Shown in pieces: positions 47,518 through 57,545 of a stretch of DNA of 64,000 nt. A program made the position numbers and the translations under genes. A model generated the notes under the pieces. The model made no database searches, was not told where the DNA came from, and was given only the letters and a program-made list of their open reading frames with translations. Origin of the DNA: Babylonia areolata (lineage: Eukaryota > Mollusca > Gastropoda > Neogastropoda > Buccinidae); contig NC_134891.1 in assembly GCF_041734735.1 (NCBI RefSeq), positions 14,084,078-14,148,077 on the forward strand, in the 5' to 3' direction. Position 1 is the first letter of the stretch. Every line of letters begins with the position of its first letter.

Positions 47518-47745
47518 ATGGCAACCTTTGTGGGCGTCAAGCTCAAGAAACATGATGTGAACTGATTCACTGCTCATGCACACTGGTGTGCAGAGAAAGT
47601 GCAAATGCTAAATGACCAACTTGTAGAGCACATTTTTATGTACATGAGGCAGGGACTGTCACTTGGACTGGACATTGTCCAGTTGGAGAAGGACAACCCA
47701 GTTTGTCAAGAATGGTTTTTCAATAACTTTGAGATACCAGCTTGA
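47518..47745 (+). pseudogene. Small broken open frame, unknown
   Basis: Starting at ATG 47,518, 75 codons run with a single TGA after codon 15: MATFVGVKLKKHDVN, then FTAHAHWCAEKVQMLNDQLV, ending QEWFFNNFEIPA before TGA at 47,743. Composition is protein-like, but I recognise no family and no splice sites that would remove the stop. It could be a fragment of an old transposon or a host pseudogene. Confidence 0.2.
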
Positions 47746-48355
47746 TGTTTTAGTTTTTCAGTCAAGATGAAACATTACCAAAATTGTTTATTTGCCTTAA
47801 TAGAGTGCACATTATGTACTTTGTGACTTTTGTAAACACACATTTGACGAAATGCAAATGGGATCTTCATCTCAAGAAACTGTCCCCCATTCCTACCCCC
47901 AAACTCCCTACATCCCTCCTTTTCCATTGCCCTTTGATGTCTTGTGAGAGCGATGAATAAATCAACCCTCAACTATCCCACCTTAACCCTTTTTCAAAAC
48001 CATTAGTCCCTGTTTTTGCCCTCCTTTACAATTCATAAGATGTGGCCTGGTGTCCTAATGGTAGATGCAAGCAGGTTTGGTGTTTGGCTACCTGTTAGGT
48101 GTTGTGGTTGGGATGACTGGTCACTTTTGTAACTTTTGTCATGAGATTGTGCGAGCCAGTCATATTTCTGATCATGCAAGTATTTTTAGGGTCAGTCATT
48201 TACAGTCGATATCAGTTACTAGAGCACTGTTTGGAAGAAAGAAGAGGGCCCTGGCTGATGAGCGAAAGCTGATTTATATGTGTGAAAGTTCTGGGAACTG
48301 TGAGTTCAGCATTCATTTCTTAAGCTTTTTAGTATTTGTATTTTATTTCTTTTTA
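47746..48355. other. No recognised gene
   Basis: Ordinary non-coding DNA up to the next SINE. A 139-codon frame at 48,065-48,484 runs into the SINE and has no recognised domain. Confidence 0.4.
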
Positions 48356-48735
48356 TCACAACAGATTTCTCTGTGTGAAATTCGGGGTGCTCTCCCCAGG
48401 GAGAGCGTGTCATTACACTACAGCGCCACCCTTTTCTTTTTTGTATTTTTTCCTGCGTGCAGTTTTATTTGTTTTTCCTATTGAAGTGGATTTTTCTACA
48501 GAATTTTGCCAGGAACCCTTTTGTTGCCGTGGGTTCTTTTACGTGCGCTAAGTGCATGCTGTACACGGGACCTCGGTTTATCATCTCATCCGAATGACTA
48601 GCAACCAGACCACCACTCAAGGTCGAGTGGAGGGGGAGAAAATATCAGCGGCTGAGCCATGATTCAAACCAGCGCGCTCAGATTCTCTCGCTTCCTAGGC
48701 GGATGCGCTACCTCCAGGCCATCACTCCACTCCTA
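48356..48735 (-). repeat. tRNA-headed SINE
   Basis: In minus orientation: tRNA-like head with an A-box TGGCCTGGAGG (48,711-48,721) and a B-box-like GGTTTGAATC (48,661-48,670). Then comes a core containing the reverse of GTGGATTTTTCTACAGAATT, and a 3' region near 48,380-48,430 that differs from the end module of the 455-840 copy. The shared core with different ends suggests related SINE subfamilies. No coding capacity. Confidence 0.75.
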
Positions 48736-48929
48736 GGCTATCATAGCAAATATACTTTGACATCAGAAGAACTTTTTTGCTGTATTTCCTACATTATAAA
48801 ATATATGTTTCAATTATTACAATATCATGATTATTCTCAGTTACCATGACAGTCATTAGAGATATCTTCCAGGCCTAAATATCAAGTTGCTGGTCAAGGC
48901 CAGCACATCCTGCTGTGACCTTATTACAG

Positions 48930-49250
48930 ATTTAATTAATCTGCTGACTCAGTTCATGTCAAATATTTCTCAGTGTTCTCTGGACTCTTCTGGTGATTTC
49001 CTCTGCCAGGATAAGAAGTCTCTCACTCACAGATCCTGATATTGGGACTCTTGTCTCTTGGAGTGTGACAATGTCCCATTTGCAGTCTGCTCAGTTCCAT
49101 GTCTGTTACTGCCATTTAGCAAGCATCGTGCACTTTGAGGTGGCCAGTGAAGTATGATGTCATTGCCCTGATGTTCCAAATGCCCAGCTTTAGGCTAGGG
49201 GGTCTGTTCTTTCTGCTGTGTGGTGTGCAGTTGTTGATCCACATGCTGGT
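48930..49250 (-). mobile_element. LINE endonuclease N-terminal fragment
   Basis: The minus strand from about 49,200 reads SLKLGIWNIRAMTSYFTGHL, a DACxMAVTDMELSRLQM-like segment with one stop, and in a shifted frame VTLQETRVPISGSVSERLL. WNIR (Asn motif) and LQETR (Glu motif) are the first two catalytic blocks of apurinic-type LINE endonucleases. The later blocks are absent. The 500 bases above it (to about 49,740) probably belong to the same element's leader but carry no motif. Confidence 0.6.
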
Positions 49251-49789
49251 TTTCACCCTAAACCCCACACAGAGGTGAATGGACTGTGGTAAGGCAGCAC
49301 CCTACTGACAGGAGTTTGCACAGCTTGAAGTGGGCGGTAGCTGCCCAATGAGATGCGATGATCTCTCCCACTGTCAGAACCAGCTTTAGGCGTACAGCTC
49401 TACGCCAATTGAGTATTTGACATATAACTGCTATACTGCTGCTTCCTGTGTTGTGTCCATGCTGCATAGTGAAGTCAGTGTCCTCTCCAGTGCACAAAGC
49501 CTGTGTAGGTAGGTATAGGGGACAGACTGTTACCCATGCAGTAGGTTCCCCCTCTCCACATCACTGAAATGATCCAATGGTAAGGTCGATGTGCATGGTT
49601 CCAGCACCATCACAGGAGTTGCCAGGATGTTGCTGAATACAGTCTCCAATTGCCTTTGGGACTCTGACTCCAGACCTTTCCTCAGGCTTCCCAGGTTGAT
49701 GAGCCCTGTCTACCCAAAGCAACTGGTTTTAAAATGCCAGTAAACTTTTGCCCCTTCTCCTGTCTGTGGAAACAGCTGTGTTGGGCTTA

Positions 49790-49925
49790 CAAGCTGTTGG
49801 CCCACGCTTTCTCTCCCCAACTTTCTCTAACTTTATGAGAAAGAGTGAAATTGTGAGAAAGTGTGGTCACACCCCTCCCACGCTTTCTCTTAATTGCGAG
49901 AAAGCATGGGGTGCACTGTTTGGTT
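49790..49925. repeat. Cluster of CTTTCTC/GAGAAAG motifs
   Basis: CACGCTTTCTCT, AACTTTCTCT, ATGAGAAAG, GTGAGAAAGTGTGG, CACGCTTTCTCT and GCGAGAAAGCATGG occur within 130 bases, so the strip can fold back on itself in several registers. Function unknown. Confidence 0.5.
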
Positions 49926-49944
49926 TGTCGGTTGATTGTCTTCC

Positions 49945-49958
49945 TTATTTGACTATAT
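49945..49958. repeat. Target-site duplication, left (TTATTTGACTATAT)
   Basis: The same 14 bases occur at 50,844-50,857, directly outside the tRNA head of the long retroposon. Here they precede the TA-rich and poly(T) end, i.e. the element's 3' tail. Confidence 0.85.
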
Positions 49959-50843
49959 ATATATATATATATATTTTTTTTTTTTTTAAAATTTTTGCTG
50001 CCCCATCATCTGCACCGTTTCAGTGGCATTACTCCCACGCCGCTCATTTAGATTCCCCCATACACGGCCACACCTGGGTTCGTCCGTCGCAGTTCCAGCC
50101 GCGTCAGCAGTCCACAGGGAACCATCGATGTTAGGTCGCCAGGAGGCCCCACACCAGAGGAGACCCTGCACTGCTGCTGAGTCACTTCGGTGGTGTTCAG
50201 TGGTGCCTGTTCTCTTTTAACGTACTTAGGACACCACCTACTAAGCCCCCTACTAACGACAATAATGGCTTAGTCGCGGAGCCAGACTGAGTGAGCGTCC
50301 CTCCCAGAGTGGAGACTGCCACCACATCCCTCAAACAACAGCCCCCCATGAATCTGCCGACACTGACGACATTGACAGGACTCACCCCAAGCACGGAAGT
50401 GGAGGAGTATCGAAGCTGAGGTCACCATGAGAGCAGGGCATGAAAGGCCACAGACTTCGAGACTATTTTGTTTATATTGATGACGATGAAGGAGGAGGAT
50501 GATGATGATGATGTTGCTATGGAGGTCCATTTTGGTTTGGGACTATGTGACAAGGCTGTACTCTACGCTTCCTGTCATAATGATATCCCGGTGTTAACCA
50601 GGCCTGAGAGATACAGACACTTGCAGTGTTGGTCAGGTAATTAGAGCAACACACCCAAAGACGCATCCTTGAAGTGGATGACACTCGACTGTGTGGTCCC
50701 AGTCTCCCCATTTAAGCCCATAGCACACTCAACTCTGGGTAGGAGCCAGCCGCGGGCCGAAAAACCCACCTCCTCTGGGATTTGAACCAGCGTCCTCCCA
50801 GCTGCCAGTCCGCGATGCTAACCACTTCGCCACGGCGGATGGT
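49959..50843 (-). mobile_element. Long (about 885 bp) tRNA-headed retroposon
   Basis: In minus orientation it starts at 50,843 with a tRNA-like head: A-box TGGCGAAGTGG (50,822-50,832) and B-box GGTTCAAATCC (50,778-50,788), the spacing of a tRNA. About 800 bases of GC-rich body follow, with a GATGAT microsatellite near 50,485-50,515, then a region containing the reverse of TTTGCTGCCCCATCATCTGC near 49,995, and an A-rich/(TA)n tail at 49,959-49,995. It is flanked by an exact 14-bp target-site duplication. The longest frame (86 codons) is not protein-like. It is mobilised, by analogy with SINEs, by LINE machinery; it is unusually long for a tRNA SINE and may be composite. Confidence 0.85.
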
Positions 50844-50857
50844 TTATTTGACTATAT
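50844..50857. repeat. Target-site duplication, right
   Basis: TTATTTGACTATAT, identical to 49,945-49,958. Confidence 0.85.
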
Positions 50858-51920
50858 TATTGTATTTTCATTTTCTGAGTGTCTTCTGACATTGAGAAGC
50901 TATTTTCAGTGCAAGTTTCATCTAAAAGGATGCTAACACAAATTTATGAACAAGTGTATGATGAAGGAACATTCTAAATACAGACAAGAGAGGCAAGGCT
51001 GTCAAGACTCACTTGTGATATACTTTAAAAAAATCAAATAAATTTAATCATTAAAATATGTTCTGTATTTGTTATTATCAAGGTTCGGGTTAAAAAAAAG
51101 GAAAAGAAAAAAGAAAGACATGAGCACAGGTTTGAACCCAGCATGTTTGGGTGAGAAGAAATTGTCTCACTCATTGCAGTATTGCGGATTCATAAATGAT
51201 GGTCAAAAATTAACATTTAAGCATGCTTTTTAAAGGGCGATAAATCAATTGTGGCATTCGAAGTGAGAACACTGTTTAAATCATATTATTTTGGTTATCT
51301 CGGGCACTTAAAAATTCTGTATGGGCAATTAAGAATTCATATGCAGTTATCATGTCGACGATGTAGTCTGTGTCACTGTATGTGTTCTGTCCAGAATTTG
51401 TATTTCTTTCCATTTAATTGCGAACAAGAAAACTGAGGTCGCACCGTCCACTGACTAAGCATCGCCAACGCCATGGTGTTTTCGGAATCCCAGAAATGGC
51501 CTCACCAAAATAAACTATTAATGATACGGGAAACATGGCTTAATCTGGGAGACTACCATGGACACACAGACACACAGACACACAGACAACTGAACACTGG
51601 GTTATAACACAGGCTCACTTTGTTTACGCAAGTGAGTCAAAAAGGGTGCTTCACAACAAACATCAAACCTTAATTAGTTCTTGTTTTCATGCTCCCTACG
51701 CAAGGCTATAGCATTGTGAAACACATTTTTCTGTCGCATTTATGTAGAAAGTTGAATCATTTCAACGTTATTCCCAACATCCCTTGAAAAAAGTTTAGGG
51801 TCAAGTCTTGGTATATACATCTGTTTGAGTTACACACATTGCCATAATTTTGTTGTTTACATTGATCCTGTGTTGAATTTGAGGTTGATGCATTACAATG
51901 ATCCATCTCATTTAAATAAA
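50858..51920. other. AT-rich non-coding DNA
   Basis: No gene recognised. Four CACAGA units at about 51,560-51,590 precede a block (CACAGGCTCACTTTGTTTAC at 51,610) that looks repetitive but could not be assigned. Confidence 0.45.
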
Positions 51921-51927
51921 ACAAATT

Positions 51928-52035
51928 GAAGTCAGTTTCAGTGTCATTGCTGTCGATGTCATCACAAATGCCATTGTTATTAATGTTAATGGCATTTGTG
52001 ACGACATCGACAGCGATGACACTGAAACTGACTTC
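51928..52035. repeat. Near-perfect fold-back hairpin, 48-bp arms
   Basis: Left arm 51,928-51,975 (starts GAAGTCAGTTTCAGTGTC), loop 51,976-51,987, right arm 51,988-52,035. Only two of 48 positions fail to pair, and on either strand one of the two becomes a G-U wobble in RNA. After a 3-base bulge the stem gains another ACAAAT/ATTTGT. A minus-strand 99-codon frame across it shows the expected mirrored peptide, an artefact. Such a stem could yield a long hairpin RNA or be a recent inverted duplication; no larger terminal repeats were seen. Confidence 0.95.
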
Positions 52036-52045
52036 TTCATTTGTT

Positions 52046-53880
52046 CTTCTGATCATGTTCCAGGCAACCTGACACTCTTACTAAGTCACTATTACTTTAT
52101 TTCTGGCTGAAGGAAACATTGGGCATGTCCAGTTATGAGTTCACTTGTCATGTAGGCAATATGGCTGCAACTACAGTATGGTTTAGCCTGTCATGTGGGC
52201 ATTTAAGAGGTTATTGAAACTATCAAATCGGACTCTAAAAACAGCAAAAATTTGTCCACTTATAGATAAACACACAAAGAAATGAACTGGAGTGAAGGGA
52301 AAGAAAGAGAAAGAAGACCAGCAACAAGAAAACATGAAAAAGATAAAAAGGAGATGGAAAAATGGGTAAGAATAAGACTTACAAAAAGTGTCAGTTGTGT
52401 ATATGTGTGTGTGTGTGTGTGGAAGCAAAACAACTCGAGAATGGCAACTGATGATCAGATTTCTTCACGTTAAACTTCAGAGAGCTCATTAACAATTTGA
52501 AAATGTCATGACACCATCTTTGCATTTACCAGAACAAAGTAATATACTGGGAGGTTACAGAGTTCATAAGCAGTTTTGATGATGAACATGAACTGGAAAT
52601 GAATAAAGATAATCTGCAATCATAGGAACAATCACTGGTATCATGATGAGACTCTCCACAAAGAACACATAATTTAAAAGGGTGTTTTTGAGATGCATGA
52701 CATGAGACAAGCTCAACCACTGTTTTGCACTGAAAAAGCATTACTCATCTTGGACAAAACATAGCTTCACCTCTTGAGTGCCCCAGGACAGACATTTATG
52801 TCTCCTTCCAGTGAAAGAAAAATTGCCCCATGACTGAAATTTTCATTCGCATAAATTGTTGAAAATTTCCTATTGCAAACTCGAGAAATTCATGTGAAAT
52901 TGTCATATATGGATAGTGTGTTCATTTACCTTTTTCACAAAAAATATTACCCTTCATGACCAAAAATCCTGTGGCAATCAGCGGTCACTGAGTATAAAAC
53001 TGGCTTGGCAGTGAAAGGGTAAAACATTTTTCTTTCACATTACATTTCACCATGACCACTGTTATCTGAAGCATTTAAGTGAAGCTCAAAATGAACTCCC
53101 TTAGTTCTTATGTTCACTTTTGGAGGTGTTGCAGGCCAGCAATGTGTTCACACACACTTGCTATTGGTCAGCTTTGTCAATCTATCATGGGAGCTCACAA
53201 ATTACTGTGGAACTGCTGGTGTAAGTGATTTTGAGGAAAACAAAACACGGAACAAATGCAAGTGATCTTGCATCTTGGAACATGAATGTGTACAAATTTC
53301 ACCATATACTTACCAGTCCATTAATCTAGTCACAAGTCACTCAGTTAATAAATCAAGACATATTATGTTTACACTTTTTTTTAATGATCAAATTTCTCAT
53401 TTCCTTGTATTGTTCACCAAGCTTGCAAGAGAAAAACAGTACAGATACTCACACACTGCCGATCACATATAAACGTTTTGTACTATGTATGTATGTATGT
53501 TAATGCAAATGAATTATGCATGTGTGTGTAAGCGCATGCACATACACATGCTATGAGCATGGATTTTTCTCGGCAAAATAAAAAAAAAGTAACACCACTG
53601 CTACAATCTTAAGAACAGAAAATTGCAACATATAAAACATTCCCATTGTATAAGACTTTTTTTTTTTATCCAATTTTACTACAGGTATCCAATCACTTCT
53701 CCTTTATCAAATACTGCTTTAACTAGATTGTACTGTTGATAAAATGAGTATCCAGATATCCCAATAACAGAAAGTCTTGACTGATACCTAGCAACAGCTA
53801 TGTTAATTCTGGTCAAGGTGAATTCAATTCTGTGTAAGCGCAGTTTGTAACTCTCAAAGCATTACTTGCTGATAGAAGTC
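52046..53880. other. Non-coding DNA with a short zinc-knuckle-like frame
   Basis: A (GT)n run lies at 52,395-52,420 and a (TATG)n run at 53,485-53,500. On the minus strand, 52,663-52,616 encodes KLCVLCGESHHDTSDC, an exact CX2CX4HX4C knuckle in a 71-codon frame (52,526-52,741); nothing else around it identifies a gene. The rest shows no gene. Confidence 0.4.
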
Positions 53881-53884
53881 TGTA

Positions 53885-56800
53885 GGACTGTGAGCGTCGG
53901 TAGGCGAGAGAGTGGGGAAGGGACTGCACAACTCCTCCTCACTAAAAAAAAAAAAAGTCACCTGTGTTGGTCAGGCAACCAGGCTAATGTCAGAACGATG
54001 AGCTAGCCTTCAACACCCAGCTTTCCCAAGCCCTGCAGCAATGGAGAAGTGGTAACGGGGACAGGCAGAGGATGCTGCTGGCAGTTCCTAGTCATGACTC
54101 TGCACGCAAGCGGCTGTGGGGTGATGGTCGTCTGCTGTAGACTGGGGCAGATGCGGCGCCCGTATCCTCCCACAGTGTCAGAGCAGCCCTTTTTAGGGAC
54201 AGCACTGCTCTCCCCACATGGGGAAGGGGAGATAAAAGGATCCCTAAACAAAGCCTGCCTCGCCTAGTACCTAGTAGGAAACCGCACCTACTTGGACATC
54301 CAACACTAGCGGTTGAAAACAACAGAAGAAAAGAACCAGGAGTCATGCCCTGACTCTGGGTGCCTGGAATGTTCGCACCTTACTCAACAGAGATGACAGA
54401 CCAGAAAGACGCACAGCGCTCATTGCTAGAATGCTTGATTGCTACCAGGTGGACATAGCAGCCCTGAGCGAAACCAGGTTTGCCGGTGAAACCCAGCTGG
54501 AGGAAGTTGGAGGGGGCTACACCTTCTACTGCATTGGGAAGCCAGATGGCACCCCAAGAACCTCAGGCTTTGCCATATGAACCAAACTTGACATCCTTCC
54601 ATGTGGGATAAACGATAGGCTGATGACCATGCGGCTGAAGCTGTCCAAGGATCGCTTCACCAGTCATCAGCTGCTATGCCCCGATGATGACCATCCCTGA
54701 TGACATCAAAGAAGCTTTCTACGAGGAGCTCAGCCGCACCATTTCAGCGGTAGACAGAAAGGACAGGCTGATCATCCTTGGGGATTTCAATGCCCGCGTC
54801 GGCATGGACTTCTCCTCGTGGCCAAAAGTCCTAGGACAGCACGGCACTGGCAAGTGCAACTCAAACGGACTGCTATTGCTCTCGCTCTGCGCGCAGCATG
54901 GACTGACCATCACCAACACCCTCTTCCAACAAGTGGACAAGTAAAAGAACACATGGATGCACCCCCGCTCCAAGCAATGGCACATGCTGGACTATGTGAC
55001 TGTCCGGCAGAGGGACAGAGGTGATGTTTCCATTACACGTTGCATGAGAGGAGCAGTCTGTTGGTCGGACCATTGCCTGGTATGCAGCAAGATGAACATC
55101 AGACTTGCACGCAAGCTCCAACCAGCCAGGCATAAACCCCCTAGGAAGCTGAACATCCACCGCCTCCCAATCACCAAGGATGTGCTGCAGCAGCAAATCC
55201 AAGCAGCTCTCCAAGAAATTCCTGAATCGACTGATATAGAAGAGGTATGGAATACCTTTACAGATGCTGTGTACACAGCAGCAGCTGACAAACTCGGCTT
55301 TGTACAGAGGAGCCACAAAGACTGGTTTGACAAGAACGACTCTGGAATCTCCAAGCTCCTGAACACACTGCATATACGACATCAGGATCACATTTCCGAT
55401 AAAGACTGCCAGAGGAAGGAGAACCAGTTCTTGCAAACCAAGCAACTTGTACAGAACAGGCTGTGTGAGATGAAGAATACCTGGTGGGAGAGAAAGTCCG
55501 AACAGCTTCAGTCCACTGCTGATGCTCGCGACATGAAGACCTTCTATGATGGTCTCCAAGCTGTGTATGGGCCGAGAGTCACAGGATCAACCCCTGTCCG
55601 AGCCTTGGACCAGACCACCCTCCTGACAGACAAGAAAGACATCCTTGCCCGCTGGGCAGAGCATTTCAACACCCTTCTCAACAGGGACTCATCCGTATCT
55701 GACAAGGCAATTGCAGCCCTCCCACAGCTACCAGTCAATGACTCGCTAGCTGCCCCTCCCACCAAGGCAGAGACCCAAGAAAGCCCTGAAGCTGGCAACG
55801 TCAGGAAAAGCACCAGGGGTGGATGGAATCCAGGCCGACATCTACAAGTATGGAGGCGAGGTGCTGACAGACAAGCTGACCGCCCTGTTCCAGTCTATCT
55901 GGGAGAGAGGGGAGGTCCCCCAGGATTTCAAGGATGCTTCAATTGTCCACATTTCAAGAGGAAGGGAGACAAAACATCCTGCGATAACCACCATGGAATC
56001 TCTCTCCTCTGCATCGCTGGCAAGATCTTCACCCACATCATACTGAACAGACTGGTTGACCATGTCTCCAACACAGTCATCCCTGAAGCACAGTGCGGCT
56101 TCTGCTCAGGCAAGGGAACATGTGACATGGTGTTTGCCGTACGCCAGATGCAAGAGAAGTACCGTGAGCAGAACAAGGAGCTCCACATGGTCTTTGTAGA
56201 CCTGACTAAGGCCTTCGACATGGTGAACCGCCGTGGTCTGTGGAAGATCCTCCTAAAGTTCGGCTGCCCAGAGAGCCTAATCCAGCTGATTGTGTCATTC
56301 CACGATGGCATGCAGGCGAGAGTACAGGAAAATTCTGACATGTCAGATCCATTCCCTGTGGTAAATGGAGTGAAGCAGGGCTGCGTCCAGGCACCCACAC
56401 TGTTCTCCGTTCTCTTCTCTGCCATGCTGATTGACACCTTCCAAGATTGTGACTGGGGCATCTTCATTCAGTTTCGCACAGAGGGCAAACTTTTCAACTT
56501 GCGGCGACTCCATGCCAGGTCCAGGGTGTTTGAGGCACTGTTGAGAGAGTTCCTCTTCGCTGATGACTGCTTGCTTGCTGCACACCCCCATGAGGACATG
56601 CAGTTCATTATGGACAGGTTCTCAACCTCCTGCAGGCGCTTTGGACTCGCCATCAGCCTCAGCAAGACCGAGTCCATGTACCAACCAGCTAGCCCACAGA
56701 ACACCAGTGCCTCCCCCCCACCTGCAATCAAGATCAATGACACAAAGATCAAGTCAGTCGACAAGTTTTGCTACCTGGGCAGCACCCTATGCAGCAATAG

Positions 56801-57545
56801 AGCCCTTGATGCAGAAGTGACGCTGCGCATCACCAAGGCCAGCTCTGCCTTTGGCAGACTCAACAACAGGCTGTGGAACAACAAAGGCATCAGACTCAGC
56901 ACCAAGATGAAAACCTACAGAGCTGTTGTGCTCACCACCTTGTTGTACTGCTGTGAAACATGGACGACATATCGCCGTCACATTCAACAACTTGAGCAGT
57001 TTCACCAGATTGCCTAAGAAAGATCCTCGGCATAAAGAGGCAAGACAGGGTCTCCAACCTCCAGGTCCTAGAGAGGAGTGGCCTGCCCAGCATTGAAAGC
57101 GTGCTGATCCAGTGCCAGTTACGCTGTACAGGACACACTGTCCACATGATAGACAGCAGGATCCCGAAGATGCTTTTGTATGGCCAGCTGAAGGAAGGCC
57201 ACCGCGAACTTGGAAGACCCTGCAAGCGCTTCAAGGACACCTTGAAGACAAACCTCAAAGCTTGTGACATAGACATTGCTTCCTGGGAAACTGATGCCCT
57301 TGACCGCTCTCGCTGGAGGATGCTGTGCTCTAGGGGCATAAAGACGTTTGAAAACAAGAGAATGCTGGCCATGAAGGAGAAGTGTGAGCGAAGGAAGCAG
57401 GGCTCAACATCTGGAGACGTTTTCCTTTGCAACACATGTGGGAAGTGTTGCGCATCCAGAATCGGCCTCTTCTCCCATATGAGGACACACACTGACAGAT
57501 AAGCCTGCCTACTCATCCGTCGGACTGATGGGAGACTCCATCATC
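53885..57545 (+). mobile_element. Zinc-finger LINE, copy 1 (nearly complete)
   Basis: A 3.6-kb non-LTR retrotransposon: leader 53,885-54,340, apurinic endonuclease, reverse transcriptase, and a C-terminal C2H2 finger. It ends with GGGAGACTCCATCATCAT, which is also the end of the opposed copy at 62,256. A (TA)n microsatellite follows. No target-site duplication was found. Broken by several lesions listed with its coding region. Confidence 0.85.
54347..57502 (+). pseudogene. LINE protein: endonuclease, reverse transcriptase, C2H2 finger, broken
   Basis: Endonuclease: LGAWNVRTLL, DIAALSETRF, LIILGDFNARVG and CWSDHCLV, all four catalytic blocks kept. Reverse transcriptase: FVDLTKAFDMV, GVKQGCVQAPTLFS and FLFADDCLLA intact. 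C-terminal: CNTCGKCCASRIGLFSHMRT plus H, a classical CX2CX12HX3H finger, possibly for target DNA binding. Frames: 54,347 in frame 2 with a TGA at about 54,582, a shift near 54,660 to frame 3, a TAA at 54,942, then open 54,945-57,017, and a -1 shift near 57,010 to frame 2 ending 57,502. Between about 55,780 and 55,955 the open frame is out of register (two compensating shifts), so some 55 residues are not the family sequence. Protein-like sequence upstream (MRRPYPPTVSEQPF at about 54,150) suggests the original start was earlier. Confidence 0.85.

Noticed and set aside
48040-48100. tRNA-like start GGCCTGGTGTCCTAATGG
   Set aside because: No convincing B box or cloverleaf follows at the right distance.
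51757-52056. 99-codon minus-strand frame
   Set aside because: It spans the hairpin, so its peptide is mirrored; the structure is the signal, not the frame.
54873-55559. 228-codon minus-strand frame
   Set aside because: Shadow of the zinc-finger LINE coding region on the plus strand.
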